The notes: a model not told the origin generated them from the letters alone. DNA of 64,000 nt from Streptosporangiaceae bacterium (GCA_019239975.1 JAFAZE010000015.1:18638-82637); one strand, 5' to 3'; numbered from the stretch's first letter, positions 9,439-18,110 are shown. Made by a program: numbers and translations.

Positions 9439-10466
9439 CAAGCGAGGAGATCCTGAGCGAAGGCATCCGGATGTGAGCCGCGCTTTCCCTGCGCCCGGTA
9501 CCAGGCGGCGGCCAGGCGCACGCCGTCGCGGATCGTTACCTGAGGCGTGTAGCCGAGCTCGCCCCGGGCCTTGTCGATGGCGTGCCGGTTGTCTGTGCCG
9601 AATAGCTTGACCCCCAGGCGGGTGAGGATGGGCTGCTGCTGCGAGCCGGACAGTGACGCCAGGCGCTCGGCAGTGCCGCCCGCGGCGTACAGGGCACGGT
9701 ACGGCACGTGGACGGTCGGAGGGCTGACGCCGATGTCGTGGGCCATCGCCTCCAGGAGCTGCTGCTGCGTCAGCGGGCGGTCGTTGCTGATGTTGTATGC
9801 CTGGCCGACCGCATGAGCGCAGTCGAGCGCCAGCAGCAGTCCCTGCACGACGTCGGTGACGTAGACGAACGGCAGGGCGTTGTCGCCCCGGCCGACGATG
9901 ACGCCCTTGCCGGCCCGCAGCCGGTCCGCCATCCGGCCAAAGTTCAGGCGGTCGCCTGGGCCAAAGAACTCCCCTGGCCGGAGGATCACGGCCGGCAAGT
10001 GATCCTCGGCGATCATCCGCTGCACGACCAGATCGCCCCCGGCCTTGGTAAGAGCGTTCGGCTCGCGAAACGGCCTGAGAAGGAAATCCTCGCGTGCGGG
10101 CCTACCCAGATCCATTCCGTAGACGGTCCACGAACTGACGTGCACGAGGCGCTTGACGCCTTCGGCGAGGGCAGCGCGGCAGACGTTCCTGGTGCCAACT
10201 ACATTAATCGCGCGATATTCTTCGATAGGCCGCCAGACGCTCGTCATGCTGGCGAGGTGTACTATCGCCGCGACGCCGCTCATCGGCGGTGCCAGCGAAT
10301 CCGGCCAGCGGACATCACCGCGGTGGACCGCAACACCACGGCGGCGGAGCCAGCGTATGTCCTCCTCCGGCAGCGCAAGCACGCGCACGCCCTCGCCCCG
10401 GTCTTGCAGCGCAGCCACGAGGTGCCGGCCAAGCAGGCCATTGCCTCCGGTGATCAATACGTCCAT
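9438..10466 (-). CDS. NAD-dependent epimerase/dehydratase paralogue A (catalytic Tyr replaced by Asn)
   Basis: 342 residues, extended short-chain dehydrogenase/reductase. The N-terminal NAD-binding motif is GGNGLLG; VHVSSWTVYG gives the catalytic Ser region. At the YxxxK site the sequence reads NALTK, whereas the next-door paralogue has YSITK in an otherwise alignable block (EPNALTKAGGD against EPYSITKAAGD). The codon is AAC where TAC would give Tyr, one base away. The enzyme may be inactive, act as a partner subunit or have changed chemistry. It lies 12 bp downstream of paralogue B and overlaps the GH92-like start. The two are clearly a tandem duplication (ALPxED, WRPxEEY, GQAYNIxNDRPLTQQQLL shared). 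Confidence 0.88.
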   Translation of the reverse strand: MDVLITGGNGLLGRHLVAALQDRGEGVRVLALPEEDIRWLRRRGVAVHRGDVRWPDSLAPPMSGVAAIVHLASMTSVWRPIEEYRAINVVGTRNVCRAALAEGVKRLVHVSSWTVYGMDLGRPAREDFLLRPFREPNALTKAGGDLVVQRMIAEDHLPAVILRPGEFFGPGDRLNFGRMADRLRAGKGVIVGRGDNALPFVYVTDVVQGLLLALDCAHAVGQAYNISNDRPLTQQQLLEAMAHDIGVSPPTVHVPYRALYAAGGTAERLASLSGSQQQPILTRLGVKLFGTDNRHAIDKARGELGYTPQVTIRDGVRLAAAWYRAQGKRGSHPDAFAQDLLA

Positions 10467-10478
10467 GGCGCTGCACCC

Positions 10479-11507
10479 CTAGACGCCTTCCCGTACGATC
10501 CCCGCCGCATGTGCCGAATCCTCACGATCGCGCCTCCGGTACCATTCGGCTGCCAGCCGCACGCCTTCCCCGAGGTCAACTCGAGGTTCGTAGCCCAACT
10601 GACGGCGAGCCTTATCGACTACGTGCCGGTTGTCCGTACCAAATAGCGCCACGCCATGCCGGGTCACGAGGGGATCGCGCTGCGACCGGGTGAGCATCGC
10701 AATACGTTCGGCAGCGTATGCGGCAGCATAAAGCGCACGGTATGGCACGTGGAGACGTGGGGGCTTCGCGCCAATTTCATGGGCGATTGCATTCAGAAGC
10801 TGCTGTTGGGTGAGTGGGCGGTCGTTGGCGATGTTGTATGCTTGGCCAATCGCATCATCGTTCTCCAGTGCGAGCAGGAGCCCCTGGACCACGTCCGTGA
10901 CGAAGACGAATGGGACGGCATTGTTGCCTTTGCCGACAATGACGCGCCGACCGCCAATCAGCCGGTCTGCCGTTCGGCCGAAGTTGAGCTGATCACCTGG
11001 CCCGAAGATCGTACCCGGCCTTACAATGACGGCCCGCAGGCGATCCTCGTTGATCATCCTCTGCACGGCCCTGTCTCCGGCCGCTTTGGTAATCGAGTAG
11101 GGTTCCGGCAATGGCTTCAGCGCGAAGTCCTCGCGCACAGGCCTGCCCAGGCTCATGCCGTAAACGGTCCACGAGCTGACGTGGACGAGCCGGGCTTTTG
11201 CCGCCAGGACCGCTCGGCAGACGTTCTTGGTCCCGCTGACGTTGACAGCGTAATACTCCTCCATCGGCCGCCAAACGCCCATCATGCCAGCTAGGTGGAC
11301 CACTCGTTCCACTCCGTGCATTGGCGCGGCAAGCGTGTCCGGCTCGCGGATATCCCCCGTGTGGACCACGACCTCGCGTGCCTCAAGCCAGCGCGTGTCC
11401 TCGGTGGGCAGGGCGAGTACCCGTACGCTGTTCCCCCGGTCTTGCAGAGCCGGGACAAGATGCCTTCCCACGAAGCCATTGCCTCCAATGACAAGGATCT
11501 CACTCAT
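10479..11507 (-). CDS. NAD-dependent epimerase/dehydratase paralogue B
   Basis: 342 residues. GGNGFVG is the NAD-binding motif, VHVSSWTVYG the Ser region and YSITK the intact YxxxK catalytic pair. It probably epimerises, dehydrates or oxidises an NDP-sugar or lipid-linked sugar. The start is set at ATG 11507, where ATGA overlaps the stop of paralogue C and a GAGGTGAG Shine-Dalgarno precedes it; a longer frame to 11555 is not needed. Closest relative in the window is paralogue A, immediately downstream. Cytoplasmic; precise substrate unknown. Confidence 0.9.
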   Translation of the reverse strand: MSEILVIGGNGFVGRHLVPALQDRGNSVRVLALPTEDTRWLEAREVVVHTGDIREPDTLAAPMHGVERVVHLAGMMGVWRPMEEYYAVNVSGTKNVCRAVLAAKARLVHVSSWTVYGMSLGRPVREDFALKPLPEPYSITKAAGDRAVQRMINEDRLRAVIVRPGTIFGPGDQLNFGRTADRLIGGRRVIVGKGNNAVPFVFVTDVVQGLLLALENDDAIGQAYNIANDRPLTQQQLLNAIAHEIGAKPPRLHVPYRALYAAAYAAERIAMLTRSQRDPLVTRHGVALFGTDNRHVVDKARRQLGYEPRVDLGEGVRLAAEWYRRRDREDSAHAAGIVREGV

Positions 11508-12517
11508 GCTCTCACCTCTGCTTCCATGGCATGCCCGTAGACCGCGCGATACCACATGACGCTGCGTCTGACGCCATCGGCTAGATCGACCGTCGGCTGG
11601 AAACCGAGCTCTAGCCGCGCTCGGCCAATGTCGAAGCGGTTCTCGCCTCCTAGCAGCCGGATACCGTAACGCATGAGCGGTGGCGGCTGCCGTCTGCGAG
11701 CCAGGTGCCCGAGTGTCTCTGCCGCGGCGCCCAGCATAACGGCCGGTTTGCAGGGAATTCGCCTCGCTGGCGCCGGGACTCCGAGCTCAGAAGCGATGGC
11801 GGCAAGGAAATCACGTTGCGTCACTGGCTCATCGTTGACAAGTAGGTACGACCTGCCTTCCGCGTCGGCCGCCTCGCTGGCCAGCACAATGCCCTGCGCT
11901 ACGTCGCCTACATAGATCAACGGCAGGTGATTTTGCCCGGAGCCGACCATGAGCATTCGGCCTTTCTCTATCGTCCGCGCGACGCGCGCGAAACTCGCTC
12001 CATCACCGGGGCCGTAGATCCAGCCGGGCCGGACGATCGTGACTGGTGCGCCATCCTCCATGATCATGCGCCGCAGCAGTCGCTCCGCTGCAACCTTCGA
12101 CCGGCTGTATGGGTTGGGTGAGTCTCTCAACGGCGCATTCTCATCGGCCGTACCGCGCACATCTATCCCATGAACAGTGATCGAGCTGACATGCACTATA
12201 CGTCGAACGCCCATGGCCAGGGCAGCATTCACGAGGTTCTCGAGTCCGTGCACATTCGCCCGCTGGAATTCAGCCTTCGGGCCCCACGTCCCGGTACGGG
12301 CCGCGCAGTGAATGACGCAATCTACCCCAGTTAGGGCAGGTGTGATCGCGGAGCGATCGCAGACGTCGGCAGTGTAGATATCAGCGTCGGCCTGCGTCAG
12401 CGAGCTCGCGCCGGTGCTTGGGTGAATAAGCGCGCGCGGCCGCATGCCGCGCGTGATAAGCAGGGCAGTGACGTGGCTGCCGAGGAAGCCCGCCGCTCCT
12501 GTTACGAGGACCGTCAT
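11504..12517 (-). CDS. NAD-dependent epimerase/dehydratase paralogue C
   Basis: 337 residues. MTVLVTGAAGFLGSHV gives the Rossmann GxxGxxG; VHVSSITVHG and YSRSK are the catalytic Ser and Tyr-Lys sites. It is more distant from paralogues A and B but of the same 3-beta-HSD-like extended SDR group. The ATG at 12517 has GGAAAG upstream and lies inside the 3' end of the UPF0104 gene, which runs 137 bp into this frame. Its stop overlaps the paralogue B start (ATGA). It is part of the long minus-strand glycan operon; substrate unknown. Confidence 0.9.
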   Translation of the reverse strand: MTVLVTGAAGFLGSHVTALLITRGMRPRALIHPSTGASSLTQADADIYTADVCDRSAITPALTGVDCVIHCAARTGTWGPKAEFQRANVHGLENLVNAALAMGVRRIVHVSSITVHGIDVRGTADENAPLRDSPNPYSRSKVAAERLLRRMIMEDGAPVTIVRPGWIYGPGDGASFARVARTIEKGRMLMVGSGQNHLPLIYVGDVAQGIVLASEAADAEGRSYLLVNDEPVTQRDFLAAIASELGVPAPARRIPCKPAVMLGAAAETLGHLARRRQPPPLMRYGIRLLGGENRFDIGRARLELGFQPTVDLADGVRRSVMWYRAVYGHAMEAEVRA

Positions 12518-13565
12518 CGTCTTTCCAATCTTCGTGACTCTGTGCCAGTTGCAAAGTGCTTCTCAAAGTCAGGCTCATCCCGCTCAGGCACGCCAGGCCA
12601 GCACACGTCATGAGAATTCCTGTCCACGGGTGGGAGAACAGGAACATTGCGCCCACTCCGGCACGACTGACCCGGAATATGCCGGAGAAAATGAGCAAGC
12701 CGATGAGTTCGTTGCTTCCTACCTGTCCGGGTAGCGAGGGCAGGACGAACGACAAGTTATACAAGGTATATCCGCAGAGCACGACCAGAAGGGGGACGGT
12801 CACTCCGACCGCCCTGAACGCAAGCAGGCAGAAGAGCGCATCGACGCCCAGCGCGAGAACGGTGTACATGGCGGCGATGAACAGTATCCGAGGGCGCCGG
12901 ATGAGCGACATAAGAGTGTCAATGAACCCGGAGATGAATGGCCTGACGTGGGCCCGCACGCTGCCCCGCAGAAATGTCTCTAGAGGCCAAGCGAGAAGCG
13001 CCACGGCTCTGTCGCGCCACCATGCGGCCATGGCCAGGAATCCGACGCCGAGGCAGACAGCCGCCACCGCCCCCACAAGCACCAGCCAGAGCGGCCGGCT
13101 TAGGCGCAGGCCTGCGAACGGCATCAGCAGAAGAAGGGCCGCCGCAGGCAGAAGGTCCATGGATTTGTCCATGCTCACTGCTGCCAATGATTCGTTGACG
13201 GGGATCCCGTTTGAGCGCCGCAGCAGCAGGCTCATCGCGATCTCGCCACCGCGGACCGGCAGCAGCCAGTTGAGGAAGATGGCGATCTGGTAGATGGCAG
13301 CCGCCCGCCGGACGCTTACCTGACTGGGCGTCAGCAGGCACCTCCATCGCATGGCCCGAATGACGTAGGCGGCGAGGAACGTGACCCCGCACAAGAGGCC
13401 GATGCCAAGGTTGAGATGCGTTAGGCGCTGATAGACCGCGCCAGCGTTCACCAGTCGAAGGAAGGCCGCTATCAGTACTGCTCCGACGGACAGGCCTATA
13501 CTCACCCGCAGCGCCAGAGTGCGGACCCGGGCGGTGCGGCCGCGTGCTGTCGCAGCTAGATCCAC
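12381..13565 (-). CDS. UPF0104 / lysylphosphatidylglycerol synthase TM-region family membrane protein
   Basis: 394 residues with about eight hydrophobic helices. Typical family blocks include the first TM after a basic N-terminus, a NWLLPVRGGEIAMSLLLRR segment (the conserved LPxRxGE) and LPSLPGQVGSNE in the second half (conserved LPxxPGxxGxxE). Related proteins (AglD C-terminus, MprF flippase part, YbhN) are linked to lipid or lipid-glycan handling. The GTG at 13565 overlaps the preceding TAG by one base. The last 46 codons (DDGPRNRSGG... onward) overlap the epimerase C start in another frame and look unlike the family, so the functional protein probably ends near residue 348. It may translocate or protect the lipid-linked product. 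Confidence 0.87.
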   Translation of the reverse strand: MDLAATARGRTARVRTLALRVSIGLSVGAVLIAAFLRLVNAGAVYQRLTHLNLGIGLLCGVTFLAAYVIRAMRWRCLLTPSQVSVRRAAAIYQIAIFLNWLLPVRGGEIAMSLLLRRSNGIPVNESLAAVSMDKSMDLLPAAALLLLMPFAGLRLSRPLWLVLVGAVAAVCLGVGFLAMAAWWRDRAVALLAWPLETFLRGSVRAHVRPFISGFIDTLMSLIRRPRILFIAAMYTVLALGVDALFCLLAFRAVGVTVPLLVVLCGYTLYNLSFVLPSLPGQVGSNELIGLLIFSGIFRVSRAGVGAMFLFSHPWTGILMTCAGLACLSGMSLTLRSTLQLAQSHEDWKDDDGPRNRSGGLPRQPRHCPAYHARHAAARAYSPKHRRELADAGRR

Positions 13566-14095
13566 TAGGCCGATCCCCTCGAGCGCTCATGCGCGGCCTT
13601 GTGGCACCGGCCACACAGGGAGATCAGGTTGTGGACCCGATATGAGGGCAGCAGCCTCGGCTGCCGCGAGACATGTGCGGTCACGGATGGCAGTGCCGCC
13701 CCGCACACCTGGCATGCGTACCTGTCCCGAGCCAGGGCCGCGGATCGCGTCCGATCCATGTGAGCGACGTGATGCACATCCAGCGCGACGTGCAGTCCCA
13801 TGCCCAGGGCTACGGGCAGCAGCCGTCGCTGGCGGAGCCCGAGCAGAAAGATGACGAGGAGGGCCGCGGGAGCGTGCAGGGCTCGCGTCGCAGGGCCCTG
13901 GGGAGGGTCTGCCTGATTGAAGAAATGCACCGCAGCTACCGGGCCAAGGCATCGCTGCCGCAGGCAGAACCAGGCGTAGTGATCGACATCGATGAGCACG
14001 CCGCCCGCCCAGAAACCCAGTGCGCCGCGGCCAGTGAACGGAGCCGCGAGCACCGCGCCCGCCGAAGAGATCAGGACGTGATCCCGAACTCGCAC
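13565..14095 (-). CDS. Membrane-bound hydrolase-like protein fused to an HNH/zinc-finger domain
   Basis: 176 residues from the GTG at 14095, which has a good GGAAGGA Shine-Dalgarno and overlaps the preceding gene by 25 bp. Residues 1-110 contain hydrophobic helices and polar motifs (GGVLIDVDHYAWF, HFFNQADPP, GLHVALDVHHVAH), reminiscent of the DUF457/YdjM membrane-bound metal hydrolase group. Residues about 120-176 form an HNH-like zinc module: CQVCG, then HNLISLCGRCHKAAH. I know of no common family with this pairing. The HNH part could be a structural zinc site or a nuclease. Its position inside a glycan operon suggests work on a lipid or glycan, but function is unassigned. Confidence 0.68.
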   Translation of the reverse strand: MRVRDHVLISSAGAVLAAPFTGRGALGFWAGGVLIDVDHYAWFCLRQRCLGPVAAVHFFNQADPPQGPATRALHAPAALLVIFLLGLRQRRLLPVALGMGLHVALDVHHVAHMDRTRSAALARDRYACQVCGAALPSVTAHVSRQPRLLPSYRVHNLISLCGRCHKAAHERSRGSA

Positions 14096-15165
14096 TGCCG
14101 CACTTCCTTCCCCGTACTGGCTCGTGACGTCGCTTCTGGCGGCAGGTACCCGCGCTGCCTGTACCAGGCCACTGTCCGAGCGACTCCGGTTGACAGGTCG
14201 GTCGCCGCAGCGAAGCCGAGCATGCGCAAGGCCTTGGAGACGTCGTACACGCGACTGTGCGTCAGAAAGTCGAGCCTGCTGCGCGTCAGCGGAACCCGGT
14301 GTTTCAGGCCAGCCGGAAGCCGGCCGGCAAGCCCGGCCACCGTTCGGGCAGCGCAAACAGGTATGTATCCCGGCGGCAACCGGGTGCCTTCAGCCCGGGC
14401 GATCGCGTCCGCCAGATCGCTTATCGTTACGGGCTCCTTTCCCGCCAGGTGGAAGCACTCGCTAAGTGCTGCTCTTCGCTGCCCGCACTGGACCAGCGCC
14501 TCGGTAATATCGTCGATGTAGACCGGATGCAGCCAGACTTTCCTGCGGCCGATAGGGCGGAAACGACGGCGGAGAATCACTTGGAAGAACGGAAGCAGAT
14601 GAATATCCCCTGGCCCGTAAACGAGCCCAGGCCTGGCGATGACAGCCGGAAAGCCATCCCGGCAACGACGCCGGACCTCCGCCTCGGCCCTCGCCTTCGC
14701 TAGCTCGTAGACGTTTGCCGGCCGGAACAGAGCCTCTTCGCCCACCGGCTTGTCACCGGTCACCCCGAGGACCCCTGTCGTGCTGCAATAGACGAGCCGT
14801 TCGAAACCTGACGCTTTCTCGCAGCAGTCGAGCACCAGTTCCGTACCCAGTACGTGCGTCTGCCGGTATTCCACAGCTGGGATGCCCGGGAGCAGCAGCG
14901 GTCCGGCGAGGTGGAAGACGACCTGCATGCCGTCCACCGCGGTTTGGACAGCAGCCTCGTCGGTTATATCGCCCACGGTGATTTCCGCGCCCAGATCCGC
15001 CAGTGGCTTCGCCTTGGCCAGCGATCGCGCAAGGACACGTACCCGCACACCGTCGAAGAGGAGACGCCGGGTCAAGCTGGCACCCAGGAAACCGGTCCCG
15101 CCTGTGACGAGCGCTGCCACGCACGGCGTTGCTGGAGCCCCGGTACCTGCAGGATGCCATGTCAT
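14071..15165 (-). CDS. NAD-dependent epimerase/dehydratase paralogue D
   Basis: 364 residues from ATG 15165, which overlaps the radical SAM stop (ATGA). The open frame extends to 15471 in the shadow of the radical SAM gene, but the shorter start fits family and coupling. Motifs: VTGGTGFLGASL (NAD binding), VYCSTTGVLG (Ser region), YELAK (Tyr-Lys). FRPIGRRKVWLHPVYIDDITEAL is the usual substrate-side segment. It belongs to the same extended SDR group as the three other paralogues of this operon and probably works on an NDP-sugar or a lipid-linked sugar or sterol-like ring; which one cannot be told from sequence. Confidence 0.9.
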   Translation of the reverse strand: MTWHPAGTGAPATPCVAALVTGGTGFLGASLTRRLLFDGVRVRVLARSLAKAKPLADLGAEITVGDITDEAAVQTAVDGMQVVFHLAGPLLLPGIPAVEYRQTHVLGTELVLDCCEKASGFERLVYCSTTGVLGVTGDKPVGEEALFRPANVYELAKARAEAEVRRRCRDGFPAVIARPGLVYGPGDIHLLPFFQVILRRRFRPIGRRKVWLHPVYIDDITEALVQCGQRRAALSECFHLAGKEPVTISDLADAIARAEGTRLPPGYIPVCAARTVAGLAGRLPAGLKHRVPLTRSRLDFLTHSRVYDVSKALRMLGFAAATDLSTGVARTVAWYRQRGYLPPEATSRASTGKEVRQCEFGITS

Positions 15166-16298
15166 GCCGGTGTCCCCCGGCGTCCCGCGCGGCGCCTTAC
15201 CGGCGCCGCATGAGAACGGGTCACGTCCGCGACGACTTTCCGCAGAGTGGGCCCGTGCGTCAGCATGTTCGTGTACGCAGCGTTCGCGAGCGGGCAGTAG
15301 CACTCGCCGGCCTTGATACTCCGCCGCAGCCCGTCTGCCCTCCCGGTACGCCAGACGGAGCCGAAGTCGTAGTTGTGGTCGCGCAAATTGCCCATGGACT
15401 GCGCTCTTACGCAGCACGTCCACACGTCCCCGTTCGGCGCGATCTGCGCCGAGGCGACCCCAGCCATGCACGGGATCACCTGGCGATGCTCGCGGAGCGT
15501 CCGTTTCACGAGCTCGTAGTACTGCCGCCGGAAAGCCTGGGTAACCTCGGCAACCCCGGTGAGGTGCTGATCACGCATGCTCTCGAGCAGGGTGTCTATG
15601 GCGACCGTGTACTTCTCGGCCGTCGGCGTAATGCCGAGGCCGACGGTATCGAGTTCTACGCGCTCCTCGGCGATTTCGGTGATGTATGAGTCGGGCTTCA
15701 GCTCGCTCCGAACGTATTCACATAGCTCGGCGAAGAGATCCACGTTGAAGTTCGATATGACGGTGTGGATCCCGACCGTCAGGTTCTTGTAGTCTTTCTT
15801 GAGCTCTTTGAGGGTCGAGTATGTGGCCATCGCGTGCGACCAGTTGTTCCGCACGCCGCGGATATCGTCGTGCTGGCAGCCGACACCATCGAGCGATAGA
15901 TTGATGATCACTTCCGACTTAGGCGCCATCTGCAGCACACGTTCGATCCGGCTAGGGATGATCTTGTGCTGGATTCCGTTCGTAGGAATGTTGATGATGC
16001 CCGGCCGACAATGACGGTACGCGCTTTCCACCATTTCTGGCAGATCCTTGCGCAACGTCGGCTCGCCGCCACTGAACGTGAACCAGTAGGGTGCACGGCC
16101 TAGTGACTCGAAAACTCGATCCCATTCTGGAAGGGCAAGATCATCGTTCGGAAGGAGCCACACGTTGCAGGTCTTGCACCGCGAATTGCAGCGGTAACTG
16201 ACGCTTACGGTGATATTGACCGGCAATCTGAATACATGTCCAGTTGCATATGACGCCTTCAGCGCGGGAATCTCAGGCAGAACCTTTGCCAAGCCCAT
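15162..16298 (-). CDS. Radical SAM protein with SPASM-like C-terminus
   Basis: 378 residues. The cluster motif CNSRCKTC (Cx3Cx2C, about residues 37-44) binds the [4Fe-4S] cluster that cleaves S-adenosylmethionine; FTFSGGEPTLR is the GGEP SAM-binding block. The C-terminal part has further cysteines (PCMAG, VWTCCVRAQS, GECYCPLAN), as in SPASM auxiliary-cluster domains. The ATG at 16298 has an AGGAGGTG Shine-Dalgarno, so the longer frame to 16412 is unlikely. It starts 14 bp after the GT2-GGDEF stop and its own stop overlaps epimerase D, so it is tightly cotranscribed with glycan genes. The substrate (sugar, lipid or small peptide) is unknown; no RiPP precursor was recognised nearby. Confidence 0.9.
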   Translation of the reverse strand: MGLAKVLPEIPALKASYATGHVFRLPVNITVSVSYRCNSRCKTCNVWLLPNDDLALPEWDRVFESLGRAPYWFTFSGGEPTLRKDLPEMVESAYRHCRPGIINIPTNGIQHKIIPSRIERVLQMAPKSEVIINLSLDGVGCQHDDIRGVRNNWSHAMATYSTLKELKKDYKNLTVGIHTVISNFNVDLFAELCEYVRSELKPDSYITEIAEERVELDTVGLGITPTAEKYTVAIDTLLESMRDQHLTGVAEVTQAFRRQYYELVKRTLREHRQVIPCMAGVASAQIAPNGDVWTCCVRAQSMGNLRDHNYDFGSVWRTGRADGLRRSIKAGECYCPLANAAYTNMLTHGPTLRKVVADVTRSHAAPVRRRAGRRGTPA

Positions 16299-16312
16299 CG
16301 CGGACACACCTC

Positions 16313-17707
16313 CTATGTACCGGCCAAGGGAACGGGACTGAGTTCGAGCTGCGGCGCTGGCACGAAACCGGCCAGCGGCGGCCCAGATTGCGGGAAGGCG
16401 ATGATGCCGCATGCCAGGGTCACCGGGCTACTCACGCCACGGCCATTGAGCGCAGGGGGAGTAGCCTCGAACAACTGTACGACTGCCCTGGCGGCTCGTT
16501 CCGCGGCCTCGCGATCGCCGGGCAGCAGGGCAACGGCGGTCCCGGCTTCCTGGGCGGAGACAGTGGCAGCGGGGCCGAGAGCCTGCTGGATGCGATCCGC
16601 TACACGCCGAACGAGCTGCCGGCTCGCGTGGAGGCCGATCTCGAGCTCCAGGCGGTGGAAGTTAACGATGTGGAACACCGCGACGTTGTGCTGACGCTGG
16701 ACATTGGCCGCGTCCTCGATATGCTGCTTTGTCGTACCGCACATTTCCCACACATGGTGGGAGCGGCCACCTCGAAGGATGTCGTACCGGCCGAGCGCCC
16801 GAGCGGTAGCCTCCAGCCCCACCGTGCCGAGGCTCCACCATGCCGCCCGGGGCGTCGAGAACGACTCCGATCCCAGCAAGGCGCGGCCCGCCCTCCATGC
16901 GCTCATCGTCGGAGCTGAATACGCCTGCTGGTCACGAATGCGCAGATGCCCGGCGTAGATCCGGCGCCGCTGACGCAGGAAGTCGTGTACGGTCGCGGGG
17001 CCGCGGTTGTACACGACCGCCCGCGGCTCGTACACGAGCCGGTATCCGAGCTGGGTGATGAGGGCCTGAATTGAAAGCTCGTCGACGGCGGTGTCGAGCG
17101 GAATACTGGGCACCACGTTGCGGAAGGCGACCATCTCGCCCAGTTTCGGCGACTCGCGCGCGATCCGGTCATGCAGGCGCCACTGAAGATGCACCGCATG
17201 CCCCAGGAACGTCTCGGCGCCGTTGACAGGCAGGGGGTGGCCCCCCACCATTCCCACGGCGGGGTCCGCGAAATGCCGCAAAAGGACATCGAATGCGCCG
17301 TCCTCGACCATAATATCGGCGCTCACCATGACCAGAACGGGACACTTTGCCGCCCCGATGAAAAGATTGATGGCCGACGCCTTGCCTTCGCGGTGCTCCT
17401 GCTCAATGAGCCGAAGGCGCGGTTCGCGGGCGGCGATGCCGGCCACGATGGCGACGGTCCGGTCCTCGCAGCCGCTGGCTACCACGATCACCTCCCTGAC
17501 CTGGTTACCCGTCAGTTCCTGCCTGAGGATGCTGTCGAGGGCGTGCGCGATATTGGCTTCCTCGTTATAGGCCATGACGCCCACGCTGCATTCGAGCTCC
17601 GGCAGGGTCCGGACCTGGACCTGGCTCTCGTGAGCGGTGAGCCCTGGCACATCGGCGAACGGGCCGGTAGCCGAACCGGGCGGCAACACTACCTGTCCTG
17701 CACCCAC
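16313..17707 (-). CDS. Family 2 glycosyltransferase fused to a degenerate GGDEF-like domain
   Basis: 464 residues from the GTG at 17707; the longer frame to 17848 would overlap the zinc-ribbon gene and adds non-conserved sequence. Residues about 40-270 are a GT2 domain: VMAYNEEANI, VVASGCEDRT, a nucleotide-binding VSADIMVEDG and the acceptor block QRRRIYAGH. Residues about 341-445 resemble a GGDEF (diguanylate cyclase) fold: VAVFHIVNFHRLELEIG matches the LDxDxFKxxND helix, followed by the long RQLVRRVADRIQQAL helix and the strand SSPVTLACGIIAFP (like TxSxGIA). The signature GGDEF loop reads EAGTAVALLP, so catalysis is not expected. It may be a regulatory or protein-binding module. Confidence 0.82.
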   Translation of the reverse strand: MGAGQVVLPPGSATGPFADVPGLTAHESQVQVRTLPELECSVGVMAYNEEANIAHALDSILRQELTGNQVREVIVVASGCEDRTVAIVAGIAAREPRLRLIEQEHREGKASAINLFIGAAKCPVLVMVSADIMVEDGAFDVLLRHFADPAVGMVGGHPLPVNGAETFLGHAVHLQWRLHDRIARESPKLGEMVAFRNVVPSIPLDTAVDELSIQALITQLGYRLVYEPRAVVYNRGPATVHDFLRQRRRIYAGHLRIRDQQAYSAPTMSAWRAGRALLGSESFSTPRAAWWSLGTVGLEATARALGRYDILRGGRSHHVWEMCGTTKQHIEDAANVQRQHNVAVFHIVNFHRLELEIGLHASRQLVRRVADRIQQALGPAATVSAQEAGTAVALLPGDREAAERAARAVVQLFEATPPALNGRGVSSPVTLACGIIAFPQSGPPLAGFVPAPQLELSPVPLAGT

Positions 17708-17756
17708 GTTGCCTCCATAGGTTGTCGCGCTCGGGTGCCCGCCGAGTGCGGTGACT

Positions 17757-18110
17757 CTATTCCGCGCTGCTTTCGGCCTGGTTTTCGCGCCGCTTCCGAG
17801 CCTGAGCACGATCAGGATCTCGTCCGGGCGAAATGCTGGGCTGATCACGCGCCTGCTGACTCATCGCCCGCCGGGCGATCTGGCGGACCTTGTGCTCCAC
17901 GGTCCCGCCTCGCTCCGCGCGCTCGTCCATGGCAGATACGTGGGCGCTGAGCAGGAACGGCGGCGTATCGGCAGGGCCGGGCATTCCATGCTGTCGCCGT
18001 ATCCCCGCGAGATCCTCGTAATGCTGGCTGGCCCAGTAGACATTCATGCGGCATGCGACGCAGTTCCACTCCTCGTCCGGTGTTTTCGCGCCACACTGCG
18101 GGCACTGCAT
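17757..18110 (-). CDS. Zinc-ribbon protein of unknown function
   Basis: 117 residues from ATG 18110. The N-terminus MQCPQCGAKTPDEEWNCVACRMNVYW has two CxxC pairs forming one zinc ribbon. The rest is charged and probably helical or disordered (ARRAMSQQARDQP, RDPDRAQARKRRENQAES). It lies between the GH5 lipoprotein and GT2-GGDEF genes on the same strand, 49 bp ahead of the latter's start. Possibly an adaptor or RNA/protein-binding accessory of the glycan operon. No specific family beyond zinc ribbon is recognised. Confidence 0.6.
   Translation of the reverse strand: MQCPQCGAKTPDEEWNCVACRMNVYWASQHYEDLAGIRRQHGMPGPADTPPFLLSAHVSAMDERAERGGTVEHKVRQIARRAMSQQARDQPSISPGRDPDRAQARKRRENQAESSAE

Noticed and set aside
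14095..14356. N-terminal extension of the membrane-HNH protein
   Set aside because: It lies in the shadow of the epimerase D gene, is Arg/Pro/Ser-rich, and the GTG at 14,095 has a good Shine-Dalgarno.
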